A stretch of DNA of 64,000 nt from Rhineura floridana (Eukaryota; Chordata; Lepidosauria; Squamata; Rhineuridae), in the NCBI RefSeq assembly GCF_030035675.1, contig NC_084484.1, positions 184,363,434 through 184,427,433 on the forward strand, read 5' to 3'. Every line of letters begins with the position of its first letter. Position 1 is the stretch's first letter. Below the pieces are notes generated by a model. That model saw only the letters and a list, made by a program, of their open reading frames with translations, was not told the origin of the DNA and ran no database searches. This document shows, piece by piece, positions 40,278 to 52,830 of this stretch. The position numbers were made by a program, and so were the translations under genes.

Positions 40278-42480
40278 CTCATGAGAAATTTGACACAATG
40301 CTGCCCAAAGAATTGGCAGTGCTGGTGAGAGATCAAAAGCCTAAGTCGGTGCGGGAAGCAGGGTTAATTGCAGATGAATTGGCCTCCCACCGAGAGAGAG
40401 CCCCAGGCTTGCTTTTGTCCAGAAGTCGGAAACTTCAAAGGTAGCCAACTTGTGGGGGAAGGAGCAGATTGGAGAAGGAAGACCTGGCAGCCTCCGTGAA
40501 AGCCGAGAGAGAGGGAGAAGGATCCTCTTTGGTTCCAGCAGCAGCTATAACATCAAATAAAGCAGTATGGAGGGTTTATGTTTTCTGTGCCATGCCCTGG
40601 GTCATTGTAAGGATGCCTGCCCACGTTTGGTCAAGAAGCCGGGCGCTGGGGGGATGAGCAAGGGAACGAAGATTGTGACACTCAGCTTGGGCCAACTTGT
40701 TTACCTGAATGGTAGTGTGGCCAAGAGGTTTGTTGTTGTTATGTGCCTTCAAGTCGTTCAGACATTTGGCGACCCTACGAATCAACGACCTCCAGCAGCA
40801 TCTGTCATGAACCACCCTGTTCAGATCTTGTAAGTTCAGGTCTGTGGCTTCCTTTATGGAATCAATCCATCTCTTGTTTGGCCTTCCTCTTTTTCAACTC
40901 CCTTCTGTTTCCCCCGGCATTATTATCTTTTCTAATGAGTTGTGTCTTCTCATGATGTGTCCAAAGTTTCATCATTTTAGCTTCTAATGCAAGATTGTTT
41001 ATCATAGCACAAGGCAGGGGTTGTCTGTGGTTCAACTCCTGGATTGTGCTGGGAATGAGAATTTGCCCCTCGTGTCAGCTGGTTGTGTCCCTGTTTTACT
41101 AACAAAGACTTCTGCTGAGGGGCTTTTGCAGGAATCTTTGCAGCCTGTTCCTGGTGTGACTTTGGGACTGTATTTTTTCCAGTCTGATGCATGTAACAGA
41201 CCTTGTGTTCCTCAAAAACTACATTCTACTCTAATGTTATTGCTGATGTGTTATTTAATGCTGAAATTACTAGTAATTCTGATAGCAAACCTGTTTTGTT
41301 TAATGTTCCTGTCATTCCTAAAGTTAATCTCATGGGAGGAAGGGGGAAAGTTAAACCTCCAGACAAAAAGGGATTGGGAATCTCATGTTAAACACTTGCA
41401 AGCTGTGTTCCAAAGACTGCAGAATTCTGGTTTGACTGTCAAAGCTCAAAAATGTTAATTTCGACTGGGGGAAGTCATTTATTTGGGACACCGCTTGGGG
41501 AGGGGGAACATGAAACCCCTTGAAGCCAAGATTGAGGCCAATCAAAAGTAGCCTGTGCCTCGCACAAAGAAGCAAGTCCAGTCTTTTTGGGAGCTTGCAG
41601 GATACTATAGGAGGTTTGCCCCCCACTTCAGTACCATTGCCACTCCCTTGACTGATTTAGGTAAAAAATGCAAGCCTAAACAGGTGCGATGGTCTGATAG
41701 TTGTCAACAGGCCTTTGTGATTTTAACTTGGTTTTAGGATCCTTGTGATGTGGATTTTGATCATTTTATGACCTATGCAGGAAAATGATCCTGGGTTTTT
41801 CGAAGTGTCCTTTTTCACCATTCTTTTCCTTTTTATTCATTTTTATGCCCATTTACCTCACTGGTTTAGGAACCTTTTTATTCAACTTGTCCTGTAAAGA
41901 GATTTTTCCTTTTTTTCTTGTAAGGATTTTCATTTTTTGTTGAAGTTACCTTTTTTAGTGGGCCAGAAATAGCATGTTACGCTTAGGGATTAAGTAAATG
42001 ATTTTTCTTTGTTGTAAAGTTTGTTTGCCTGGTTCTTCTGCCATCTCTGCTGAGAGCTAATGATGAAATAAGAGGTGTTGAACCTCTAATGTCATCTTTA
42101 AAAAAAGGGGAACATGTCATGAAAACCTGCATCCAAGATGGTTGTGTAGCAGGGAATTGGGGGAGAGGGTTGGTTCTAACCCAGTACCTTGACCATTGAC
42201 CAGGACTACTGTGTAAATGGGGATGTTTGTTTAGGGCCCCAGAGCAAGGAGTGTGTGCTTGTCTCTTGACTCTAGGGATCCCAGGCAAGTTACGGGGCTC
42301 TGAGCTTCCCCTTGGCTCAGGGTGATTAATCAGATAAGAGGTGGTGGCAGCTACATACACTGCAGGGCCGTTGTGAGTGTGCACAGCCTTGGCAGGGAAG
42401 GATATTTGCCAGGATCAATTGTCCAGGGTGGGGAGTTGGCTCCTGGGACGGTGAAGGGCGGGGGGAGGACCCACGTCAGT
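40278..42480 (+). mobile_element. Ty3/Gypsy-type LTR retrotransposon fossil, broken
   Basis: Parts seen in order: a gag remnant (about 40280-40440) with a CCHC zinc knuckle (CFLCHALGHCKDAC) at about 40578-40620, and a pol remnant (about 41300-41740) with the reverse transcriptase-RNase H connection typical of Gypsy elements. A possible 3' LTR start (TG after a purine-rich tract) lies at about 42116. The element is broken in several places, lacks its 5' side because the hAT copy abuts gag, and is interrupted by a BovB tail. Old. Confidence 0.75.
40729..40995 (-). mobile_element. RTE/BovB-type LINE 3' end, antisense, inserted into the Gypsy fossil
   Basis: 'tttgttgttgttatgtgcct', 'gaaccaccctgttcagatct', 'gtttggccttcctctttttc', 'tgagttgtgtcttctcatga' and 'tcatcattttagcttctaat'. 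A small deletion removes the 'tatgataacctcag' block. Confidence 0.87.
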
Positions 42481-42487
42481 CATCACA

Positions 42488-42600
42488 GCGCCTGTCTAAT
42501 ATTTAAGGGGAGGGAATTCCACAGGGTCGGTGCCACCACACTAAAGGTCTGCTTCCTATGTTGTGCAGAACGGACCTCCTCATAAAATGGTGTTATTATT
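42488..42600 (-). mobile_element. L2 LINE coding tail, antisense
   Basis: 'cgcctgtctaatatttaagg', 'gggagggaattccacagggt', 'ctgcttcctatgttgtgcag' reverse-translates to the SVAAPTLWNSLP region of the L2 at 2432-3041. Confidence 0.82.
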
Positions 42601-42767
42601 ATAATATTCATAATAAAAGGCTACACCACTTTAAAAATCAAATTGAAAATAACAAAACAAATTAGTTATGTCTGTTATTTTTAATATCTCTTTTAGTCTC
42701 TGTTTTTAAATCAATCTTTTGATTATATTTCTTCCTTTCTTTCTTTATTAAATAAATATCCCACCTC

Positions 42768-42865
42768 AGAAGAGCCAGGCTGTTGCTGGGTCGGGCCAAA
42801 GGGGACCCACCCTGTTTTCACAGCGGCCAAGCAGATGACCCAGCCAGAAGCTCCCAAGCGGGGCA
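42768..42865 (-). mobile_element. CR1 LINE 3' UTR, antisense, diverged
   Basis: 'agagccaggctgttgctggg', 'tcgggccaaaggggacccac', 'cagcggccaagcagatgacc'. Confidence 0.65.
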
Positions 42866-44040
42866 GCCCTTCCTCCCACAGGAGCCAGGGCAGAAGCGAT
42901 AAAGCAATTAAACCATTGGAAAACATGATGGTTTGGAGATCTAAAGAGTGAGACAATCTTTGAGGTATCTTTTCAGATATATTAAACAGTTTTAAGTAAA
43001 CCACTTATTCTTTTATTAACTGGTATATAAGTCTTGTTAGATAAAATAAATCCTGCCGTGTAGTCTAGTGATCTTAGCTCCACATTGCACATCGGGGGGG
43101 GGCGTCTATGTTTAGCGTTTAGGTCTGAGTTTGGTCAGAGTGGGGCGTACACAATGACTCTCCTTAAGACCTTCAGCTCAACTTCAAGACTCCAGCTCAA
43201 CCCTTCATTGGTTGAAACTCAATTAATAAACAAACCAACCCTTTCTGGTTTTACATGTTGTGTTAAGGCCTCCTTCCATCTTCAGTCAAGCACCAAAAAG
43301 CAGCCGGGAAATTGCAGCCACTAAGTCTGATTAAAAATAGCTAAACCCATGGCAGTGGAAGGTGGAACCTCGCTCATTTTCTGTGCTCTTTGGGGTTTCC
43401 AGCAAAAGATCCCTGAGACCTCCACACTCCTCCTGTCCTTGGTGGGCAGGTTTCTGCCCCCCTCTTCAACTGCTGAGAAAGAGGGGGGTTACAACAACCC
43501 TGCAATGTAGCCCAGTGTTCTTGTAGCCCTTCATTGCTGTTGGAAGTGGATGGTGTGAGGCTAAGGGGGTGGGCTATAAGGGAGAGAATGGCCAGTATCC
43601 TTACAGCCACATGTTGCTCAGAGGAGAAGTATGGATCTTGCTGAGAATGACCCAAACTTCTCAAAGGGGACACTTCTCCTGGCTTACTGATGGCCTCAAA
43701 CCTCTCATTAGGTTCTCTTTTGTAGCCCACTGACCTCTTTGGACAAACTTCTCAAAACATTATCTTTTTCTGACACATTTGAGGTGGGGACTTCTCACAT
43801 GGGAGGGAGGGGGAATTCAGTTAAATGTGGAGATGCAAAATAGCTCCCACAAATTATACTCCAAATGAAGGCTTTCTGGAATTTGTATTGATCCAGTTTT
43901 CGTTTTTGGAAGACTTTAAGAGGTGGGTGTGTTTCAACCTTATATCCCTATAGATCTGTAATTCCATCATCACCACTACCACCCCCATCATGATGATTTT
44001 CTGTAATTTATTCATCTTTATTGTCTTTGGAAATACGATA
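42866..44040. other. Nothing firm recognised
   Basis: About 1.2 kb without recognisable repeat ends or protein domains. The open frame on the minus strand at 43374-43730 has no known motif. Confidence 0.4.
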
Positions 44041-44044
44041 TTCT

Positions 44045-44106
44045 GTGTAATAGGAACTGGGCTCCCACTGGGAGGAAGGGCAGGGTATGAATGAATGAAT
44101 GAATGG
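44045..44106 (+). mobile_element. L2 LINE terminal block
   Basis: 'actgggctcccactgggagg', 'aagggcagggtatgaatgaa' with an (AATG)n tail. Confidence 0.6.
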
Positions 44107-44720
44107 TAAACATGAGAGGGGGCAATAGATGTAGCTACAGACTATCCATCTGACCAGATGAGGCAATGCCCAGTCACCTGGGGACCTAAACATCTGGTGC
44201 TATCTGGGCTGGCTTGCGAGGTAGCACACTTCCAGGGGAGAAATGTGCAGTTACCACAATAACACACGGAACGTTCAAAGAGCAGAACTTTGTGTTCTCC
44301 TGTGCAGTTGCCGCAGAAACTTTGGACAGCCACAGGAGTCTCAGCTGCACATAGAAGGGCTGGGCTTCGGAGGGGTCATTTCATGTCAGAGTCCCAGCAG
44401 TGCCTTCTCTCTCAACTTTGCCTTTACACACAGGTCATGCATTGTGCATTAATTTCAACATTCCCAACTGGGGCAAACGACCTCATCGACTGCCAACTGC
44501 AATATGGCAATTATTACATCACCAGTGATGTCTCTTCTGTGAGGTGCTATCCTTCCCTGGCCCATTACTCAGGACTATCCGGCATGGAGGAGGAAGGAGC
44601 AGGCAGGCTTGAAAGGATCACCTGCTGAGGAAGAAGAGATTGTTGCAGAAAGAGGATGGATCTCTCTTTTCAGGGAATGGATGGATTTTCTTCTCCTGAC
44701 CCAGTAGCCTTCTGACCATC
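44107..44720. other. Nothing recognised
   Basis: About 600 bp without a readable feature. Confidence 0.4.
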
Positions 44721-44728
44721 GACCAGGG

Positions 44729-44844
44729 CAGAGCTTGGAAAAGTTACTTTTTTGAACTACAACTCCCATCAGCCCCAGCCAGCATGGCCACTAGATTGGG
44801 CTGATGAGAGTTGTAGTTCAAAAAAGTAACTTTTCCAAGCTCTG
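44729..44844. mobile_element. 115-bp-type hAT MITE
   Basis: 'cagagcttggaaaagttact' ... 'aagtaacttttccaagctct' are long inverted ends. Flanks are gaccaggg and gcccgggg, an 8-bp duplication with two changes. Confidence 0.82.
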
Positions 44845-44852
44845 GCCCGGGG

Positions 44853-45095
44853 GAGGTCATTTGCTTCCATGCCTGCTGGCTCCCTCAAACCGCACACTGG
44901 GATGGGGATCTCTTATTTGCTGACCCACTGCCTTCCTTCACCTTAACTCTCTTGTGTGTGTGTGTGTGTGGTTTCTTTTTTAAGCCCTGGCCCAGTGCCT
45001 CCTTCGTTGCAACTCTGGGGGTGGTGTTATATTTGGTATCTCCTCTTCCTTTGGGGCCTGCTGGCCATGTTCAGCCCAACCCTAAGAGTCATCCC
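44853..45095 (+). repeat. Inverted-repeat arm, left (partner at 45676-45897)
   Basis: 'aggtcatttgcttccatgcc', 'cgcacactgggatggggatc', 'ctgacccactgccttccttc', a (GT)n run, 'gcctgctggcc' and 'taagagtcatccc' occur in reverse complement and opposite order at 45676-45897. The arms are about 230 bp, clearly diverged. Confidence 0.8.
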
Positions 45096-45675
45096 TTCTC
45101 TTACTTCCTGGCCAACGGGCTTCCTTTACCCTCACCCTCGAGGAGGTCTCTTCTCTTAATTCTTGGGCTCCTTCTATCTGATCCCCTGGCGGTTCTCTTC
45201 TCTTGCTTCCTGGCCCGCTGGCCTTCTTTACCCCAACCTCGGGGCTGTCTCTTCTCTTACCTTCTGACCCACTGGCCTTCTTTACCCCAACCTCGGGGCT
45301 GTCTCTTCTCTTGCTTCCTGGCCCGTTGGCCTCCTTTACCCCAACCTCGGGGCTGTCTCTTCTCTTACCTTCTGATCCACTGGCCTTCTTTACCCCAACC
45401 TTGGGGCTGTCTCTTCTCTTACCAGCTGACCCAGTGGCCTTCTTTACCCCAACCTCGGGGCTGTCTCTTCTCTTACCTGCTGACCCAGTGGCCTTCTTTA
45501 CCCTAACCTTGGGGAGGTCTCTTCTCTTACTTCCTGGCCCTCTGGCCTCCTTTACCCCAATCCTCCTTAGAGGTCTATTCTTTTAATGCATGCTGGCTGC
45601 TCTCCTCTTCCCCTGGTCTCTTAATTTCAACTCCACTGGCCTCCTTTCCTGACTCCCTGAGGTCTCTTCTCTTAG
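45096..45675. repeat. 54-bp minisatellite between inverted-repeat arms
   Basis: The word gtctcttctctt recurs at 45247, 45301, 45355, 45409, 45463 and 45517, an exact 54-bp period. Degenerate units lie on either side and beyond the arms (about 46083-46167 and 52123-52290). Because 54 is a multiple of 3, a plus-strand frame stays open with an 18-residue repeat (SLPQPRGCLFSYLLTHWP-like). I see no sign that it is a gene. Confidence 0.88.
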
Positions 45676-45897
45676 GGGATGGCATGACTCTTATGGTTGG
45701 GCCAGCAGGCCTTGAAGGAAGAGGAGAGATACCATGCCCAGAGTTGCAGTGAACGAGGCGCCGGGCCAGCGCACCAAACCACACACACACATACAACAAA
45801 GTTTAGGTGAAAGAAGGCAGTGGGTCAGGAAATAAAAGAAGAGATCCCCATCCCAGTGTGCGGTTAAAGGAATGGCATGGAAGCAAATGACCTCCAC
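45676..45897 (-). repeat. Inverted-repeat arm, right
   Basis: Reverse-complement partner of 44853-45095: 'ggcatgactcttatggttgg', (AC)n, 'agaaggcagtgggtcaggaa', 'atccccatcccagtgtgcgg', 'catggaagcaaatgacctcc'. Confidence 0.8.
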
Positions 45898-46167
45898 GAG
45901 TGTGGGGTCAAAGCGGAGAAAGAAATGAGGTGCCAGGAGTCATCTCTTGAGAAATGTGCCATGGGAGCCAGCATAAAATGGTGTCCTTGGGCAGCAACAA
46001 AAGAGGTGACGGGACTCTGCACCGGTAAGTAGCATTTCAAAGAAAGCACTGTAGGAATGACAATATATTCATCCCACATATCTCCTTCCTGGCCTACTAG
46101 CCTACTTCATCCCCACCTTCGGGTAAGTCTCTTCTCTTGCTTCCAGGCCCACTTGCCTCCTTTCACC

Positions 46168-46602
46168 TGTTACACTGAAGTTTGAATTAAAAGCTTTTCT
46201 GTACCTATAGAAATGTTGACAATACATGTAGGATGATGACAATGACCTTTGGTAAGTTGGCAACATTAGGTCGTTGTCCATTTGATAGGACTCAGCAAAC
46301 TGAAAAGTATCAAACAAATGAACAAGCTAGCAGCTTCATTTCTTATCTGCAGTACAGAGTGTAATGACTAACCCCCACCTTTGGAATGCATGTGAAACTG
46401 CCTGGAAACGGGAACCTATATCTGTGTTACTGTGCTGCTGTAACTTTTAGACCTCACAAACTGACATGAGTCTATTGTGAGCTCTCCGCTTTGCAAAACG
46501 TATAGATAATAAAATAGCTTTGGTTATGATTCAGAGTCTTGCGTTGTGTGAGTATTGGGGTTCTCACCCATCGGAAAACGAACCTTAAATTCTAGTGTAA
46601 CA
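46168..46602 (+). repeat. 5' LTR of the ERV fossil
   Basis: Begins tgttacact and ends agtgtaaca (short inverted ends). An AATAAA-like signal occurs near 46508. Same length as the 3' copy. Confidence 0.88.
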
Positions 46603-49600
46603 GTTCTGGCGACTCCGCCGGGACCCCTTCTGGTTAACCTCACAAGTACTTGCACCGCGCCAGAGAGCTGGGGAAGAGTGCTCCAGGCCGTTTTTGGCCT
46701 GACCCGAGGGCTGGGCAGACGGAAAGCAAGTACTATGTGAGTATTGATTGAGGGCCCCTATAGAGACTTGAACGAACCAACGCTCATCCAGGGGGGCGGC
46801 CTGCTGAAAAGCTCAGGGGATCCTGGGGAATGTGGAAACTCCCAATTGACTCTGAGTGTTGAACACAAGATGAGTCAGATTTTTCTTGAGGAAACAGGTG
46901 AAAAACCCAAAAATTGAGACCAGGCGCCATGTTGAAATGGGTTTTAGTTAAATTGTGTAAACTAAGAAAACTATGTGAGCTTTGAAATGACCTGAGGGGG
47001 GAAACCCTGGGTATATGGGATAAAGTTGTTGTAAATGTTTGTATGAAATGGTCATGCGCTTGTGAGAAAAAGAGAAAAAGCATGGTTGGGCATAAGATGT
47101 GTATGAATTGAGTACTCATGTATGAATGTGTAAAGGTTTCTTGAAGTGTCTGTATAAAGGTTTTCTGTGGAAATGTTATAAGAGAATTGTTCCCCCTTGG
47201 CTATTGCTGTTTAAAACATCTCTGCTTGCTGCCTTTGTCTTTCACAAGACTTAAAGAACCTAATCTGTTCCTTTAGTAATCTTTGAAGTTAGTGTGAAGG
47301 AATTTGCTCTGTTTGTTTAAGCTAGTGATTAAGAGAGGTGGTCCTGGAAGTTTGGGGTTTAGACAGAAGGTTTGAGCTACGTAGACAGTGGAAAGGTTAA
47401 AGAGACGGTGATTAGTGGTGCTGAGTAAGGAATGTTTTGAGCAAATTAGTGAGTTGTTTTTAGGGAGAAGAAAAAGAGAATAATGTTAGAGTCTTTTTTC
47501 CTTTGATCCATTACGGGGTTTAGTTCTAACACTGCAGCTCGTTCTCTGGGTATGTGTGTGTCAGTAACCCCTCCTTCTCCCCCCCCTTGGCAGGCAAGCA
47601 GCCAAGAAGAGTAAAGCAGCTCCATGAAGCCTGATATAATTTTATTATATCTTCTAAAAGTTTAATCTTTTTTATCCCACTCGGCTTTCCTGGCAGAAGC
47701 TAGGAATCTCCTTTATTTCACTTGTCCGTCTTGATGGATAAATGTTAACAATGCTTGTTTTGTTTTTATAAAGGAGAACCTTCAAGGTCTCCCTTTTGCT
47801 CTCTCCTTGTTCGGAGAAGTTCTTTCAGGTTGTTTTCTCCATTGACTTTTTATTTTGCAGCAGTTGAGAAGGAAAAACAACAACAAACAATTGCTTTGTG
47901 TTAAATGAATGTAGTGTTTTTAATCTGGTGTGTTTTTGTTTGTCTTTCTTGAAAAGAATTGCAAACAATGACGTGTGTTTTTGTATGACTTTTGAGAACG
48001 TCTTTTTAAAGGCTGGCAACATTTCTTTTGTAATGCAGCATAATTTGGAAAAACTGGGGGTCACCATTTGGGAACTGGGAAAATTGGCAAGAAAACCAGG
48101 CTTGGGTTTTTCAAATGAATCCAGCCTGCAAAAACCAGAGGTCTTTGGTACAAATTCTGTAGCTACGGGGAGAGGCAATTCTCTCCTAAAACAGGGTGTC
48201 ATGGATCACAGTGCAAGACCTTCTTTGGCACAAAAGGAAAAAGAAACAGTTGAAACCAGGAGGGCTCCTGTCTTTGAGCAAAGTCCTATTAATGTTCTTA
48301 AAGGGGAACATACAAAAGCATCTTCTGAAAGTGCAGGCCCTTGCTTAAATGCTTCAGAGTTACTTGAAAACGCACAAGATGTGCCCACTTCCATGGAAAA
48401 AAATACTGATTTGAATGCTTCCCTTGGGTATTCTTTTCCTGAGGAACAATCTCTTGTTGGCAAACAGCCTTTGGATCAAAACAAGACTCAAAGTATAGAG
48501 CTTCTAGCTTCGGGAAGAGTCTATCCAGACATTGAATTTACTTTGAAAATTAATACAATTTGGCTTCCAAAACAGCAGTTGGTTTCTGATGCCATTTGCA
48601 TGCAAATAGACAAATTGCAAAGCCCTGATTCCAACAGGGAGTTGCCTTTTTTATTGTCACACTTTGTGCGTGTAAATTCAGGCACTGGTGCAAATGTGTT
48701 ATTGCATGCAGTCCTTCATAAGCTGAGTAAGAGAAACTCAGAGCAATTGATCTGCAAACAGGGTGTTCACTGGTGAAATTCCCTGACATGGTACAAATGA
48801 AAACACAATTGTATTTGGAATGTTATCTACTAACTGTGCTTTGTTTTGCATTTGCAGTAAGAGAAATCCAAAAGAGAAAGATCCCATATGTATCAGAATT
48901 AAGCACAAAATTAGGGAATGGAATTTTAGATTCAAATGCATTACACAAAAAGATGCTTGTAGAACTAAGTATTTTCTTTGGGCTTCATTGAAGGTACAAG
49001 TTTTGTAGTCAAGCAGTGGAAGGACAAACTGCTTGATTTTTCTCCCTCCAGTCTTAGTTGTGTGCATGCATCCTAAATTCAGGACTTTATTGCCCAGGAT
49101 GTACAGTAATATGGTATTCTTTAATGGGCCAGCTTAAAGGGTGTGATATGTATGTTTTGTTTTAACTATGCCAATTCTTTTCAGCCAAGTCATGACCAAC
49201 AAGAAGAATTTGGGAAATTGTAAAAGGCCTTAAGTTTAGTAGCTATACAATGTTCTTTTTTATCACAAATGCTGGCTTCTCTTCCTTCCTCTTGCAAAGA
49301 GAAACTTAATTTTCCTCTCTGGGGCTCCTTTTCCTGTTTTTCCCAGTATTTCTGTATCTTTCCAGCAACCTCTGCACATGATCAGAGGCTAGGGAAATCG
49401 GTTATGTGTTTGTCTGTCTGACATCTTTTTACAATATGACCCGGTGCAAGGTATAAAGCAGTTCAATTGTCTCGTCCAGAAGCCTCAGCTGTGGCCATAA
49501 ATGTGTGTTGTTTTTATATTTTCCTTCCTGCACGCAATGATTTGTAAAGGAAGCATTTTCTCCCAAAGGAATGTTTTCTTTTTGTATGTGTGTCACAGGA

Positions 49601-51687
49601 GATTTTATTACAGGCGTTTTTGACTGGAGCCTCACAAATTATTGATATCCTTGCCAAAAATATTTAGCGGTAAGGGAAAAGTGGTGGTGTTTGGCCATCT
49701 GGCAGGTGGTACATGGCCATGGGTATTATTCTTTTTATGTATATATGTATACCCCCTATGAGTTTTGGGCTTGAGTATGCTGTTTTGCCATGGAAAAAGG
49801 GTAGGTAGGCATATATGGTATGTACAGATGTGTACAATAATAATGATGTGGAAAAATAACATTACAATTTAGTGTTTGGCTATATACACATGTTTTCATA
49901 TCTCATTCAAATAATGAGTGATTCTATATTGGGTCTTATAATGTGTGAGAAGTAGTAATTTCCTGGGTTCAACTTTTTCCAATTCTTGTAGCAGTTAAAG
50001 CAAAGAAAAAGGAGGCCTGGATACACGCAGCATGTGTAAAAAGGACATTACATCCAATAGATGCCTTCTCAACCATGGGACCCTGATGCTTTGTTTTCCT
50101 CAGAAGGACTGTTTTTAAAGGATCTGATGAATTCCCACCTCGACATGCCAGTGGGAGAAAAGGCATTTCTAAAAGTCACACGGGGGAGGTGGGTTCTGAG
50201 AAATACAGTCTCCGTACTTTTTCCTTCCAGAAAGAAAGCTGCTGCAATAAACTGTTTTTCTCATCATTTGAATTTCTGATTAGCATCAGCAACCCACAGA
50301 CTGATCGATTAAGCTGACTATCTGATCTTTTGAAGATGAACTTTGTACAAACCTGCAGTATGTTTTAAGACCATGATTTTAATTGTAATATTGAATGTAA
50401 CCATTTATGCATTGTGTTTATGTGACTATTTAACCATTGGCTGTTTTTTCTTACATAGTTTAAGTGTTAAGAATGTTTTGCTCTTGGGATGTTTTTGGCC
50501 TTTTAAATCCCTCGTGAGGAATAGTGCAATGCCCAGGAATTGCACCAGTGGGCTATAATTAAGCATGCAAGATGGGAAACAATTAAAGAAATGAATCAAG
50601 TTCAACTATTGTATATTCTGGACATGGGTGCATGTGCCTTAGAACATTTTGTGATTATGTTGTTATTGATAAGTGTTATATACAACCTATGCTAAGATAT
50701 ATCAATGGATGCTTTGTGGTATTGAGGAAATAGTAGGATGTGATTTTTCATTTAAAGTCCCTGTATGAATCATCCAGAGAATAGATCTGTTTCAACACCT
50801 CAAACCCATTGCATTAGGTTATGGCCTAGCTGATCTCCAGAAGTTACTTTTTCATCCTATGTTACAGAAACAATTAGAAGCAATTAAATAAATGGGAGAA
50901 CAAGCTACACGTCAGATAGCACATGATTGCTATACAGTCACTTACATTATAGATAAGTTCTTATAGATAGAGACACACAGACGGTGGAATTCTCTTTGGT
51001 TGGGGTGAAGACGCCAAAGAAGGTTTAATTCTTATAGTGCACCCCATTGTGGTGATTTTGATATTTTAATTCTGGTCTTTGTTTTAAGGGCCCTTGTGAT
51101 ATGGATTCAAACTTAAATGGCACAGATACGCCGAATGGAAGTCAGCATTGGAGTCTAGGGGCAAGATAGTGACTGAGAGGTGAAAGGACATCTGTATGGG
51201 TATGCCCTTCACCGGGGAAGTGTAACAGCTCGGCTAACCCTATTTTGGTTCAAGTGGAATCTAGGAGGTGCAAGGCCAAGAGCTATAGCTTCCACCCCAA
51301 CTCTCACACATGCCCCCACCGGATGGTATGACTAGTAATGCGTTCCAAAGGTTTTGTGCAAAGAAAAACAAGGGCAAAGTTAAACACTGTTGCATAAATG
51401 TTATCTTATTCCTTTGGCAAATTTCCCTCACCTACAGTGAATCCCATTGTTCGTTAGAAAGAGCCTTAGTTGTTTTTAGTGTTAATTAAAAGCATACATG
51501 CAGATATACACGCACGCATATGAGGTTTTCTGGCCTGACTTAATGTAAAAAGCATTCAGGACAGTGAAACCTTCCTGTGTTAGAAACCCAGGGAAGTTAG
51601 TTTTTCATTTAAGGCAATAGGTGGTTCAAGGCTCTCCACAAGAGGAAATTAACGGTTTCCCTGCCCTAAATGCTTTTGGGGGAGGAC

Positions 51688-52122
51688 TGTTACACTGAAG
51701 TTTGAATTAAAAGCTTTTCTGTACCTATAGAAATGTTGACAATACATGTAGAATGATGACAATGACCTTTGGTAAGTTGGCAACATTAGGTCATTGTCCA
51801 TTTGATAGGACTCAGCAAACTGAAAAGTATCAAACAAATGAACAAGCTAGCAGCTTCATTTCTTATCTGCAGTACAGAGTGTAATGACTAACCCCCACCT
51901 TTGGAATGCATGTGAAACTGCGTGGAAACGGGAACCTATATCTGTGTTACTGCGCTACTGTAACTTTTAGACCTCACAAACTGACATGAGTCTATTGTGA
52001 GCTCTCCGCTTTGCAAAACGTATAGATAATAAAATAGCTTTGGTTATGATTCAGAGTCTCGCGTTGTGTGAGTATTGGGGTTCTCACACAGCGGAAAGCA
52101 AACCTTAAATTCTAGTGTAACA
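51688..52122 (+). repeat. 3' LTR of the ERV fossil
   Basis: Aligns to 46168-46602 over its full 435 bp without gaps, with about 2.3% difference. Confidence 0.88.
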
Positions 52123-52830
52123 CACCCATACCTTTGTGTCTCTTCCCTTACCTTGAGGCCCAATGGCTTCCTTTACCCCTACTGTGGGCTCTCTTCTCTT
52201 CTTCTGGTCTCCTCCTCCCCTGTCCTGGGGTTGCTTATCTTGCTTCCAGGCACTCCGGCCTCCTTCATTCTGCCCTGTGGTCTCTTCCTGTACTTGCTAT
52301 CTCTGTTCCATAGAATAAGGTCTCACACCAATGTCCTCTACCATAGATTCCAAAGAACAGCCATGGATTCTGCAGCAGTGAAGACATCTCTGTCAGAGTC
52401 TGAGGATTCCACTGATATTGTGAGAGAGTCCATTTGAAGCTTGTTTGCTGAATTACCTTTGGAATCTCACCTTCCCTGAAACAAATCAAAGGTGATCCTG
52501 CAATTGCGTGGCATCGGAAACCTGTGATATCATCATCGCACATGCCAATGAACAATTTGTATTCACCAGTCATCTTTCAAGTTCATCACTGATACAGGGG
52601 ACTTTGATTCCAACACACAGCCAAAGATTTCCACAGCAGGCATTTATTGCTGGAGAAAGATTGGTTGAAGACAGAGCTCTTCCTCCTACACCAGACAACA
52701 GAACTGTACAAATGTAGGGATGTTTCCATGCTCCTATACCTTCTTTTGGAGAACAATCTGGAGCCAGCATTGGAGCAAACGTTACTCAGAATCCTCATGA
52801 CTATACCTATGACAACAGCAGAAGCAGAAG
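52123..52830. other. Minisatellite remainder, then unrecognised sequence
   Basis: Decayed 54-bp-type units run to about 52290 and continue the array broken by the ERV. The rest, to 52830, shows no known motif. Confidence 0.5.

Larger units (their letters stand above)
46168..52122 (+). mobile_element. Endogenous retrovirus fossil, two LTRs, 4-bp duplication
   Basis: A 5,955-bp unit with 435-bp LTRs at both ends and a 4-bp target duplication (cacc) outside. A primer-binding-site-like stretch starting TGG lies just inside the 5' LTR, and a G-rich polypurine tract lies just before the 3' LTR. The 4-bp duplication suggests a class I-type (gamma/epsilon-like) ERV, but I could not recognise standard gag-pol-env blocks. 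A stretch open for about 290 codons (47898-48776) shows no domain I know. It looks broken, with several breaks, and pol seems largely absent. The LTRs differ at 10 of 435 positions (2.3%), so of the order of 10 million years if roughly 1e-9 changes per site per year applies. Confidence 0.8.

Noticed and set aside
44952-45506. Protein with an 18-residue repeat
   Set aside because: The frame exists only because the 54-bp minisatellite unit is a multiple of three. There is no conserved start or domain.
45247-45570. CRISPR-like array because of regular spacing
   Set aside because: The units are contiguous 54-bp repeats without unique spacers, in a vertebrate genome.
47898-48776. Host gene of about 290 codons
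   Set aside because: It lies between two matching LTRs with a target duplication, so it belongs to the ERV fossil.
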